Of a stretch of DNA of 64,000 bases, positions 1 through 9,445 are shown piece by piece. Position numbers and translations under genes: made by a program. Numbering within the stretch: position 1 is the first letter of the stretch; the number at the start of each line of letters is the position of its first letter. The stretch spans positions 42,374,696 to 42,438,695 of the forward strand of contig NC_087067.1 in the NCBI RefSeq assembly GCF_963678635.1, read 5' to 3'. The stretch comes from Symsagittifera roscoffensis. Its lineage: Eukaryota; Xenacoelomorpha; Acoela; Convolutidae. The notes below the pieces were generated by a model. It made no database searches. It saw only the letters and a program-made list of their open reading frames with translations, and had not been told where the DNA came from.

Positions 1-1055
1 GTATTACACCAAAGACAGTGAATTGCAATAGAGGAGGAAGTTATGTGCTAACTAGTATGTCATAGAGAGTAAAAAGAGATTCCAAGCCCGAATAGACGGA
101 GCGCAGAAAATACGTGTTTCGACAAAGAAATGTGCCGTTTTTCTGGGGAAAGATTATATCCAAGACGATGTAACATGACTTGATTAAGAGGTGTCTGGAA
201 ATTTTGTCGACGTGCTGGATAAGTTGAGACGAATTATTAAACATTTGTCGGGAGTTTCCATGATAACTGATACAGCAGGAAACGTTATTGACGGATTTCG
301 CGTACAATAGCTGTATCAATTCCTGGAAGCCCGAATACGGAATAATTGACGCAACCCGAACCGGGGTAAACTTGTTGATATTGCCCAGGCGGAAAGTCAC
401 AGAACCCGTACAGCCATCAAGCTGGGAGAGAGTTACTGTTGCGAATTGGAGCAAGAAATTTGAATCTTACGTTACCTGCGGCTAGAAGAGTCACAATTTG
501 TACCCCAATTAAAACCGTAGATAACAAAAATGCGGGCAAAGAGGAATCGCCAAAGGCTGCTGAATCAGTTGGAGTGAAAATGCCAATGGCTGCCGTACCA
601 GTTGAGATTTTTTTTCAGCCAAAAGGTTCGGATGCTTGTCAGGAAGAGCATACACGATGTGTGATAATAGCGGACGAGAGAGATGAGGAGAATGATAAAG
701 AGCCAGTGGCTGTCGTGCAGGGAACAGCTGACATCAACGCTAGAGGTGATTCGAGGGACCCATTTGTTACTGACGATTTGCACATCGCTGATGAGTTGTC
801 GGCCATTAGTATGGCGGAGGTTGACCATCGGCAGATTCTCGAAGAGCTTGAAGACTTATTTTGAAGAGGAGGAAGATAGGAGATAGAGTTCTAACTTACT
901 ATTAAAGACTATGAATGAACTGTTGAACTGATTTAGCTTAAAGATTGAGTTGCGATATGTGCTATGTATAGTTAATGTCATTTAGGAACTGTTTCGAAAG
1001 GGAAATGTGGTGTAGAGGTCGTACTATAATTACGTATGTTATTATATAATGTTGT
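1..1055 (+). pseudogene. Decayed coding-like island, unknown family
   Basis: The base composition is more balanced than in the surrounding AT-rich DNA, and a protein-like reading can be followed on the plus strand from about 60 to 870. It needs several frame changes and crosses in-frame stops near 290, 345 and 467. The hypothetical product is charged, with Lys/Arg-rich and then Glu/Asp-rich stretches. No start codon, splice pattern or family motif was recognised. The right edge is the exact left breakpoint of the duplication starting at 1056. It could be a decayed transposon ORF or exons of a host gene read out of frame. Confidence 0.3.
580..864 (+). CDS. Open frame of 94 codons, acidic, unknown
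   Basis: This is the cleanest open part of the 1-1055 island. The frame is open from 439 but the first ATG is at 580. The product is Asp/Glu-rich, has no membrane segment or signal peptide, and ends in an acidic tail (ILEELEDLF). It lacks any motif I can name. It may be the 3' end of a longer gene or a relic; a purine-rich stretch follows the stop. Treat it as an exon-like open frame rather than a proven gene. Confidence 0.22.
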   Translation: MPMAAVPVEIFFQPKGSDACQEEHTRCVIIADERDEENDKEPVAVVQGTADINARGDSRDPFVTDDLHIADELSAISMAEVDHRQILEELEDLF

Positions 1056-1115
1056 ATGACCATCAAGGTCAAAGTTATAGTGAATGTCTTGTGTTCACAC
1101 AGTCAGTGTGTTAGC

Positions 1116-1304
1116 CTATGAGAGTGAGTTTAAGGTGTCTCTTTTTCGTATTGTTATTACGTTACCGTTTACGAAGTAGTGCATAGGCATACTTCTACAG
1201 GAATATCTATGTTCCGGGCGGGTTCCTATAGCTTTTAACAAACCACCAACAAGGTGGTTTTTGTCAAATTCGAGGATCTTCATTCTATAATTATCCCTAA
1301 GCAT
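1116..1304 (-). CDS. 62-codon open frame, unknown (copy 1)
   Basis: An ATG-started frame of 62 codons with near-balanced base composition. The frame stays open upstream to an AG at about 1337 ('acatag' then GAACTCACCC on the minus strand), so this could be a terminal exon with a 3' splice site there. The product is basic and has no signal peptide or membrane segment. I do not recognise the family. Two similar GC-rich words (TTCCGGGYGRGTTCCTAT) lie at about 1212 and 1319. It lies downstream of the duplicated protease exons on the same strand. Confidence 0.3.
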   Translation of the reverse strand: MLRDNYRMKILEFDKNHLVGGLLKAIGTRPEHRYSCRSMPMHYFVNGNVITIRKRDTLNSLS

Positions 1305-2014
1305 ACGGATAGCCCACTTTCCGGGTGAGTTCCTATGTTTTTTTTTACAATTGACAATGAAGATAAAGACATTTCATTTGAGGACATTTTATTTGAAATT
1401 TTCCTTGAATCTTTTTCTTGTATCTGTGACACGATGCAAACCCACTCAAGAAACTCAATTTTAGGATTGGAATTGTTAAATCAAATAAAACCTGGATTGT
1501 GGTGCTCAATTAACAGACTAATTTATTAACCAATAACTTCAATGTATTACTTAAATGTTGAAAAAATGGATCCCTTTTTTTCAAATTGAGGCAATTAGGC
1601 GGTTTAGTTTTAAAAGTGTTTTTAAACTTAAGTAGTTTTTAAACTTAAGAAGTAAAATTAAACTAAAATCGGTCATCTCAGCCCAAAGTTATTCTTCTGA
1701 CTGCTAGTTTTGGTCTGTTGGCCACAAAACAACCAGTTCACAAGATGGAACAAGAATTCGAGTGTCAAAAACATGGTATCATTATTCAAAACCGTCGTGC
1801 CGGACGCGGACATTTTTCGGCCGTTTTTTTAGAGACAGGTGCCGCACAAAGTTGAACTTGAGAAAACAACGTTGAAGTTTTTCTTTTATACTCTTTTTAT
1901 TTTACTGATTGCTGTGTATGTTTTTGCTTAGCTCAAAAAAGATTTTAAAAAGTAGTACAATAAATGAATTGCTTAATTATAAAAAAAAAACAGCTTAATT
2001 TAGTAAATTTTAGT

Positions 2015-2150
2015 AAGAAAAGTCGCGACGATCGCGGTATTTTTTTTGCGATCGCATCGGTTGCGGTTAATTTTTTCTCGGTCACTCGCATGTTTTCTTT
2101 GGCTGCATCGGTTGCGGACACATCTCTCAGGTCTTCAAAGCTAGCGACAG
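2015..2150. repeat. CG-rich dispersed repeat, copy 1
   Basis: A block of repeated gtcgcg/gcgatcgc/cggttgcgg words in AT-rich DNA, ending near 'tctcaggtcttcaaagctagcg'. It matches 44590-44785 at a diverged level (shared 'cggttaatt', 'gacacat', 'caaag' words in the same order). Confidence 0.55.
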
Positions 2151-2473
2151 TCTAAAATCTGGAATCTTTATCTCAAGACTTTTTGGCGATAATCTGAACA
2201 TGAAACTACAACCTTATGGTGAAAGCAACAATAGAAATGGAAAATGGGTTTCTCGTCAAATCTATGGAAAACGCGAATGATGGATTGCGCTCATGCCTAA
2301 ATTAACCGAACAAATTTTTAACAGTGCAAGGCTATTTATTATTCAAAAAGTTTCCTGTCAAATTTTATGATCCATACCTCTTGAAAAGTCAGAATCATCT
2401 CAACAATTTAAACGAAAGAAACAAAGCTCCGTATTTATGATTCGTATTTTACCCTCAACTACGTTTTTTTGCT

Positions 2474-2479
2474 TTTATT
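2474..2479 (-). terminator. Poly(A) signal candidate, duplicate copy
   Basis: The same AATAAA as at 4962, in the left copy of the duplication. Confidence 0.4.
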
Positions 2480-2520
2480 GTTGATGAAAGTTCTAGAATA
2501 TTCCAACTTCCAGCTACAGT

Positions 2521-3437
2521 TCACTCTTTTGTTTTCAGCGCTTTTTTCACGAAATCCGAATAGAAGCTGGCTCTGATGACGTAACTGTAGTTGGGTAGTG
2601 TGGTTGTACAATCTCCAACGTATGTTGAGGAAACACCAAAGATGCACTTGACCTTGTCCGAGCTCTTCCTCACTTTCACGATTGGGCCGCCGTCGTCTCC
2701 TAAAATGACACTTACCCTTTCTCACCCCTCCCCTATCCTCTACCTAAGTTACATACTTACGAATATCGGCCAAAAAATAGCAACAGAAACTTTAAGCTTG
2801 CCGTTAAATTAAATTTTGAGCAAATTCAATGTAGCGAGAATTAATCTTGCTTTAGATTTCTTTTATTCGTCCAAGTTTTCTCTAGTCAATAACATATTGG
2901 GGTTTCATTAAGTTCTCCCAGGTTGAGAAAAATAGGTTCGAAATATTTGAGGTTTAGACTAAAATATTAATAAATCTCTCAGTCGGTTTTCACGCTTCCT
3001 GATACTAAATGATTCCATCATTTTTCCGCTTCCATTTTTTTTTAAATTCTATTTATGAAGCAGTTTTTGCGATTAGAAAGTGACTTAAAAAAGTTTTTCA
3101 ATGTACCTGAACAAGTTTTAGCTCCTCCACTTCGTAATGCAACTATGCCTGCGTTGTCTGTCTCGTTCGCAAAACTCAACTCAGCTTCCTAAAAATAATC
3201 AAAATTTTGGCTGTTTACTATTTTTGCTATGATTATGTATATCAAAAAGGTTTTTTAATGGTTATTCTTGATATTTTTTTCTTGATTCTATAAAAAACAA
3301 TTAGCCAAAAGTAAGATATAGTAAGTTGATAAATTTTACCTGTAGTTTGGAGGGATAAGGATCGAATCTGTTTTGTCTACCGAAGCCCATGACGACCAGC
3401 TTGTACTTATAGGCTTCCCAATTTTCGAAATTATCCT
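2521..3437 (-). pseudogene. Duplicated exons 3-5 of the serine protease homologue
   Basis: Exon 3' is 3340-3437, exon 4' is 3107-3188 and exon 5' is 2521-2699. They are the left-copy equivalents of 5826-5923, 5593-5674 and 5009-5187, with all splice sites, phases and the TGA stop kept. One visible change is in exon 3', where the codon after GRQ reads Asn instead of Asp. No upstream His- or Asp-region exon lies in this copy. It is either an unused partial duplicate or an alternative 3' exon set for transcripts starting upstream. The catalytic Ser position is Asp, as in the other copy. Confidence 0.75.
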
Positions 3438-3603
3438 CTTGCTAACGTCGTTTTTTTTTTTACAAGTTTTGTGTTTTTTAGAAAAAAAAACAAAGCACAT
3501 CATTCACTCATTAGCCACAAAAATGGTAATTACTTCTGCAATGATGACCATCAAGGTCAAAGTTATAGTGAATGTCTTGTGTTCACACAGTCAGTGTGTT
3601 AGC

Positions 3604-3792
3604 CTATGAGAGTGAGTTTAAGGTGTCTCTTTTTCGTATTGTTATTACGTTACCGTTTACGAAGTAGTGCATAGGCATACTTCTACAGGAATATCTATGT
3701 TCCGGGCGGGTTCCTATAGCTTTTAACAAACCACCAACAAGGTGGTTTTTGTCAAATTCGAGGATCTTCATTCTATAATTATCCCTAAGCAT
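3604..3792 (-). CDS. 62-codon open frame, unknown (copy 2)
   Basis: The second copy of the frame at 1116-1304, carried by the tandem duplication. The protein reading is the same. Its position between exon 5 of one gene copy and exon 3 of the other makes it either a small separate gene or part of a 3' untranslated region. Confidence 0.3.
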   Translation of the reverse strand: MLRDNYRMKILEFDKNHLVGGLLKAIGTRPEHRYSCRSMPMHYFVNGNVITIRKRDTLNSLS

Positions 3793-4502
3793 ACGGATAG
3801 CCCACTTTCCGGGTGAGTTCCTATGTTTTTTTTACAATTGACAATGAAGATAAAGACATTTCATTTGAGGACATTTTATTTGAAATTTTCCTTGAATCCT
3901 TTTCTTGTATCTGTGACACGATGCAAACCCACTCAAGAAACTCAATTCTAGGATTGGAATTGTTAAATCAAATAAAACCTGGATTGTGGTGCTCAATTAA
4001 CAGACTAATTTATTAACCAATAACTTCAATGTATTACTTAAATGTTGAAAAAATGGATCCCTTTTTTTTCAAATTGAGGCAATTAGGCGGTTTAGTTTTA
4101 AAAGTGTTTTTAAACTTAAGTAGTTTTTAAACTTAAGAAGTAAAATTAAACTAAAATCGGTCATCTCAGCCCAAAGTTATTCTTCTGACTGCTAGTTTTG
4201 GTCTGTTGGCCACAAAACAACCAGTTCACAAGATGGAACAAGAATTCGAGTGTCAAAAACATGGTATCATTATTCAAAACCGTCGTGCCGGACGCGGACA
4301 TTTTTCGGCCGTTTTTTTAGAGACAGGTGCCGCACAAAGTTGAACTTGAGAAAACAACGTTGAAGTTTTTCTTTTATACTCTTTTTATTTTACTGATTGC
4401 TGTGTATGTTTTTGCTTAGCTCAAAAAAGATTTTAAAAAGTAGTACAATAAATGAATTGCTTAATTATAAAAAAAAAACAGCTTAATTTAGTAAATTTTA
4501 GA

Positions 4503-4638
4503 AAGAAAAGTCGCGACGATCGCGGTATTTTTTTTGCGATCGCATCGGTTGCGGTTAATTTTTTCTCGGTCACTCGCATGTTTTCTTTGGCTGCATCGGT
4601 TGCGGACACATCTCTCAGGTCTTCAAAGCTAGCGACAG
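4503..4638. repeat. CG-rich dispersed repeat, copy 2
   Basis: The same block as 2015-2150, present here because it lies inside the tandem duplication. It is related to 44590-44785. Confidence 0.55.
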
Positions 4639-4961
4639 TCTAAAATCTGGAATCTTTATCTCAAGACTTTTTGGCGATAATCTGAACATGAAACTACAAC
4701 CTTATGGTGAAAGCAACAATAGAAATGGAAAATGGGTTTCTCGTCAAATCTATGGAAAACGCGAATGATGGATTGCGCTCATGCCTAAATTAACCGAACA
4801 AATTTTTAACAGTGCAAGGCTATTTATTATTCAAAAAGTTTCCTGTCAAATTTTATGATCCATACCTCTTGAAAAGTCAGAATCATCTCAACAATTTAAA
4901 CGAAAGAAACAAAGCTCCGTATTTATGATTCGTATTTTACCCTCAACTACGTTTTTTTGCT

Positions 4962-4967
4962 TTTATT
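4962..4967 (-). terminator. Poly(A) signal candidate
   Basis: AATAAA on the minus strand about 42 bases after the stop of the protease homologue. Confidence 0.45.
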
Positions 4968-5008
4968 GTTGATGAAAGTTCTAGAATATTCCAACTTCCA
5001 GCTACAGT

Positions 5009-5187
5009 TCACTCTTTTGTTTTCAGCGCTTTTTTCACGAAATCCGAATAGAAGCTGGCTCTGATGACGTAACTGTAGTTGGGTAGTGTGGTTGTACAAT
5101 CTCCAACGTATGTTGAGGAAACACCAAAGATGCACTTGACCTTGTCCGAGCTCTTCCTCACTTTCACGATTGGGCCGCCGTCGTCTC
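5009..5187 (-). CDS. Protease homologue terminal exon (GDDGGP)
   Basis: The acceptor is 'tcattttag'; the first codon is completed as Gly, then Asp-Asp-Gly-Gly-Pro. Two further Cys (CIFG, GDC) and the C-terminal helix (FYSDFVKKAL) follow, then TGA. The codons read GAC GAC, so the Ser to Asp change is not a single-base misread of TCN. Confidence 0.85.
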
Positions 5188-8100
5188 CTAAAATGACACT
5201 TACCCTTTCTCACCCCTCCCCTATCCTCTACCTAAGTTACATACTTACGAATATTGGCCAGAAATAGCAACAGAACCTTTAAGCTTGCCGTTAAATTAAA
5301 TTTTGAGCAAATTCAATGTAGCGAGAATTAATCTTGCTTTAGATTTCTTTTATTCGTCCAAGTTTTCTCTAGTCAATAACATATTGGGGTTTCATTAAGT
5401 TCTCCCAGGTTGAGAAAAATAGGTTCGAAATATTTGAGGTTTAGACTAAAATATTAATAAATCTCTCAGTCGGTTTTCACGCTTCCTGATACTAAATGAT
5501 TCCATCATTTTTCCGCTTCCATTTTTTTTAAATTCTATTTATGAAGCAGTTTTTGCGATTAGAAAGTGACTTAAAAAAGTTTTTCAATGTACCTGAACAA
5601 GTTTTAGCTCCTCCACTTCGTAATGCAACTATGCCTGCGTTGTCTGTCTCGTTCGCAAAACTCAACTCAGCTTCCTAAAAATAATCCAAATTTTGGCTGT
5701 TTACTATTTTTTCTATGATTATGTATATCAAAAAGGTTTTTTAATGGTTATTCTTGATATTTTTTTCTTGATTCTATAAAAAACAATTAGCCAAAAGTAA
5801 GATATAGTAAGTTGATAATTTTTACCTGTAGTTTGGAGGGATAAGGATCGAATCTGTCTTGTCTACCGAAGCCCATGACGACCAGCTTGTACTTATAGGC
5901 TTCCCAATTTTCGAAATTATCCTCTTGCTAACGTCGTTTTTTTTAACAATTTTTGTGTTTTTTAGGAAAAAAAACAAAGCACATCATTCACTCATTAGCC
6001 ACAAAAATGGTAATTACTTCTGCAATGAAATAATTACAATTAAATTCAAAAAGAACAGCTATTGTTTCACAGTGATATTTTTGGTTCATCGTGCAGCTAC
6101 ACTGAAAATTTCGTGATTGTAACTGAAAATCGTAATTGTTAATAGCAACCGTTGTTGTTTTCTGAGGTTTTTTTCGGGTATTTTCTGTTATACGGCCAAA
6201 AATTGCCAAATTGTTCATTGAGCTTCTCTGGCTAATGGAAAGCTTGATTTTTTTTTCTGTTATGAGTTGTTAATGTCAACCAATCAGATTTGAGAGAAAT
6301 ACCTTTTGTTTAAAAATAATATTCAGACCCAACAGAATTTGGCTTCTTTCACAGGGGTTAAGCGTCTGAGCTTACAGTACAAAATAGCCCAAAAAAAACG
6401 ACCCGTGCAGATAGGTAGTCCAGAGGTAGGCCATGGTTCTTCTGAGTCAAAGTCCAGGGGCTCCGAGAGAGTCAAGACTGCAATGTCATTAGTTCCAGGA
6501 TGCGCGCCAGGGTTGGGCGGAGGAACTTCAGCATGAGTAACCTTTCGTTTCAGTTGGTCACCTTTTGCTACTAGGTCAGTTGATATGAGACCTAAAAACA
6601 GCATATAAATTGTCAAAACTGAACGTATCAGCGCGAAGCTCTGAATGTTCCGACTGCTAGTTAATGCCAATAGAGGAGTTATAAATTGGAAAAAATGATA
6701 AAAATTCGAAAAAAAAATAGAAAATGATGATTTTTCTTGCTTCTTTTTTTTTCCGCGCGAAAACGCAGTGATAACTTGTGATTATGCTAAATCGTTATTT
6801 TTATCAGTTAGCTTGCTCTAATTCAATGTGGAATGATTTGAAGCCCAATTAATTTGCAGCCTTTGCTGCACAATAATAGAAGACTGAAACTTTTTCGTGC
6901 TTGAAGTATCTCAAAAGGTCAAAATGAAAAAAAAAAATAAAAAAATTTAATAACCTAATTTTCCCCTCCTCGTTTTGCGTCACACTTTATTACCTTATTT
7001 TAGAGCCCAAGAGTACAGTGTGATATATTCTGATTCTGCTAATGCGTTGATTCGATTAGCTAGCGTGCGCTAATTGAATTTCGAATTTTTTTTGAGCCTG
7101 ATTAAATCGGCTCATGTGCTACCGAATTATTAAAGAAACTTGAAATTTTGCTCATCTCAAATTAGTAGAATTGGCCATTTTCTCAACAACTCCACGAAAA
7201 AGTCATTGGTGAGTTATTCTCTTTGGATTTCAGCTCAGTTCATCGATATTTTCAGATGGTACTAAAAATCCCGTAGAAAACTATTAAAAAAACTCGAAAA
7301 TAGTAATTCTAAATATTTTTGTTTCTGCGTTTTTTTAAACATCATACAAAGTGATTATAGTTTCTAGGAGCTTAAGTAGTTGTTAATGTGGAAGCTTAAA
7401 ATGATGGAATTTTTTGTTTTTAAGGGTTATCAAATTATTTGAGAAAAATTTCTCTCAAATAATCAGAAAATTTCTCAAACTTCTGCTATCAAAACAACAA
7501 CCACATTTATGTTTGATTTTTTTTCCGTTTTCAAAAATGCATCATGAAACGCTAAATTTTTCTCTTCAATTCTTCATTAATTATCATGTGTTCAATATTG
7601 GTTTGTTGAAATGGGAAATTTTTAAGGGCAACATCATACCTTGCTTTGCCAAGCAAAAGGGTGGGGTTTGTTTTGTTTTGTAAATTGGCAAGTGCGCAGT
7701 TCTATCAAAAACTTAGTTAAGAATTGCTATGCTGTAATAGAAAGATAAGAGTTTAAAGATAGAATTTCGACTTTCAGATATTGCAGTTTCAAGCTGTTTT
7801 AAAGCAACATTTCTCAAATCGTTGAAACGAACATCTTTTTTTGCCAACATTTCAAAATTAAACTCATGCTAGGAGAAAATTGCATTGATATGGAAAACTA
7901 AATGATATGAGACACGATGAAAAAAATTCGAAATAATCAACAGGGTCTATTAAGCTTTACTTGTTATGTGAGTGCAAAATGGGCGTTTCTCGGTCAAGTT
8001 TTTATAACCATGGAGATTTTCTAACCAGGAATGATCTGATATCTAGCTAAATCCATTGGCTCATCAAAGTTGTGGTGTTCATCTTCATTGAACACGCAGT

Positions 8101-8198
8101 GGGCTGCGGTCAGAACATGCATGTTGTCCAACAATGCTCCTCCACAGATGCTACAACAATTCACAACAAACCTGACGGATGGGGTTCGAGTCCCACCC
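5009..8198 (-). CDS. Secreted serine protease homologue (chymotrypsin fold, Ser to Asp)
   Basis: Five exons on the minus strand: 8026-8198, 6403-6591, 5826-5923, 5593-5674, 5009-5187. Phases match at every junction. Exon 1 holds CGGALL and LTAAHC (His57 region, with Cys42/Cys58). Exon 2 holds NDIAVLTL (Asp102). Exon 3 holds VVMGFGR, the usual LxxxGWG strand. Exons 4-5 join to CSGDDGGPIV. In active family members this motif is GDSGGP; here the nucleophile Ser195 is Asp, and the residue at the position of Asp189 appears to be Lys. The product should therefore be catalytically inactive, acting as a binding or regulatory pseudoenzyme, and probably secreted. The 5' end (signal peptide, activation site) is not in these exons. 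The exon 2 donor (GTCGTT) is weak and was chosen by phase and by family alignment. TGA stop at 5009-5011. Confidence 0.85.
5593..5674 (-). CDS. Protease homologue exon 4
   Basis: The acceptor is 'atttttag' and the donor TCAG/GTACAT, in phase 1. It encodes the segment up to the Cys before the active-site loop (ending KTCS). Confidence 0.78.
5826..5923 (-). CDS. Protease homologue exon 3
   Basis: The acceptor is 'tagcaag' and the donor CAG/GTAAAA, in phase 0 at the end. It encodes a Tyr/Lys-rich loop followed by LVVMGFGR. Confidence 0.72.
6403..6591 (-). CDS. Protease homologue exon with Asp motif
   Basis: The acceptor 'tgtttttag' starts the exon in phase 1, joining to Gly. It holds NDIAVLTLSEPLDF, the catalytic Asp strand, and ends in LPICT. 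The donor used here is GTCGTT at 6402. A stronger consensus (GTAAGC at 6375) would extend the exon but creates a stop when joined to exon 3, so it was not chosen. Confidence 0.7.
6592..8025 (-). other. Intron 1 of the protease homologue, with diverged internal repeat
   Basis: AT-rich intron. Two segments, about 6770-6900 and 7020-7140, align loosely in direct order (shared words tgatt.tgctaa, ttagct, gcgctaattgaat, attattaaag). No coding sequence is seen; the open frame at 7414-7683 has low-complexity content. Confidence 0.5.
8026..8198 (-). CDS. Protease homologue exon with His motif
   Basis: The acceptor is 'cgctcag' and the donor follows 'ATTCCTG' (GTTAGA), giving phase 1. It encodes CGGALL and LTAAHC. 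The start of the mature domain (the IVGG-like segment) is incomplete, so at least one 5' exon is missing. The B-box-like string ggttcgagtccc falls inside this exon by chance or by exonised repeat. Confidence 0.75.
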
Positions 8199-9279
8199 TG
8201 AGCGTTTTTGTTTATCGAGTTGAGGTGGGAATGTTTTATTCGTTTACAAAAATTTGTGTCGTTGTCTTTCTCGGGTGGTGAAAAAGTGCGAGATATCTCT
8301 AAGTTACTGCTTCCGGCAGTTACAAAAGAACGAACAATGTAATTCATGAAAACGTGTTCCAACCAAAGCCCCTTACGTAGAAGTATCCAACTTTTTTGGT
8401 ATTTGACAACCCTGTTACAGTTTATATCAATTGGGCGGTGAAAGATAGAGATTCACGGCTCTTTTTGAGTCCGCCTCCCCATATTTGAATTGAACTTTGA
8501 AAAAATGTTTTTGTCATAATGGACTGAAACATAATGCTATGACATAGTCATAATGCAATAAAACTTGCCATGGCGAATATACTAACAATTGTGAATAGAT
8601 TTGTTTTTCACACTTGACATCGCAACATATTGAATCCTGCCATAATCAGCCAGTTTTTTTTATAATGAGGGGAGGTTTAGTGAAAAAGAGGAGATGCAAA
8701 AAATTTTTTGAACAATAATGAAACATGCATAACTTTCAGAAACTGTAAGCAATTTTTACTTACACAGTTATACTTGGTAACTTACAGATGATAATTGCTC
8801 TGCGTCTTTGGATGAAGATTTAAGCCAGATTCAGTTAACAATAAGTTTAAAAACAAAAGTTAAAAACCTCAAAAAAAACAATAAAAAACTGTTGAATTTT
8901 GATATAGAATTGTAACACATTTATATCACAAAAAAAAACGAAACAAAAATAGTGTTTTGCTGTTTGATTGCCACAAAATGTTCTGATTACATTGATTAAA
9001 CAAAAGATTTGCGGTTAAATTTTTTGTATTGTTTCTGAATCTTAAACTTGTCTCATTTCTTATTTTCAGGGTGTGCATTAATTATGTACAGGAAAATATT
9101 GGTTCGGAATATAAACAAGACTGCTCATATCACGGCTAAGCCTTAAAAGTTTTGAATGTTGTCTTAGGCCTGTGGAGCAGTGTTCGCCTAGAAAAAAGTA
9201 TAATTCGTTTTAATATAAAATAAAAAAGATATTTGAAAGAAAAAAGAAGTTTGGCGTTTATTCGCCAAACTGGAATTGT
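8199..9279. other. Non-coding, AT-rich
   Basis: Upstream flank or intron of the protease homologue. I see no exon with a signal peptide here and only homopolymer runs. Confidence 0.5.
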
Positions 9280-9445
9280 TTAATTCCCCATAACTTTAGG
9301 CAAATTAATCACAGGTAAGATATTTTTTTAGTTTGAGCTCAAGACAACAATATTTTTCAGCTGATATGAAAAAAGGTTGTCCATAGTGGCTAGTTGAAAA
9401 GTAGAAATTTGTCTGGAGAAAACTAACCACCCTGTGCACGAATAA
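9280..9445 (-). repeat. Dispersed repeat family A, copy 1
   Basis: Its reverse complement aligns with 13230-13400: shared 'cagacaaattt', 'actagcc', 'gttgtc.tgagct', 'acctgtgat', 'aaagttatg'. Family members also lie at 15791-16170 and 39140-39310. Confidence 0.55.

Larger units (their letters stand above)
1056..3543. repeat. Tandem duplication, left copy (2488 bp)
   Basis: This segment is nearly identical to 3544-6028, in direct head-to-tail order with an offset of 2488 bp at the left end. The few differences are homopolymer length changes and scattered substitutions. The junction shows short homology (atga). On the minus strand it carries copies of exons 3-5 of the protease homologue and of a 62-codon frame. 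Confidence 0.95.
3544..6028. repeat. Tandem duplication, right copy
   Basis: This is the second copy of the 1056-3543 unit. It is the copy contiguous with the upstream exons of the minus-strand protease homologue. Similarity stops at about 6028, where 'tacttctgcaatga' runs into unique sequence. Confidence 0.95.

Noticed and set aside
6371-6376. Stronger donor (GTAAGC) for exon 2 of the protease homologue
   Set aside because: Using it places a stop at the junction with exon 3 and inserts residues not expected in the family.
7414-7683. 89-codon plus-strand frame in intron 1
   Set aside because: Phe/Ile/Lys-rich translation of AT-rich DNA, no motif, inside an intron of the opposite strand.
8175-8200. 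tRNA gene or SINE on the basis of ggttcgagtccc
   Set aside because: No A box at the right distance and no cloverleaf; the string is inside a protease exon whose frame is intact.
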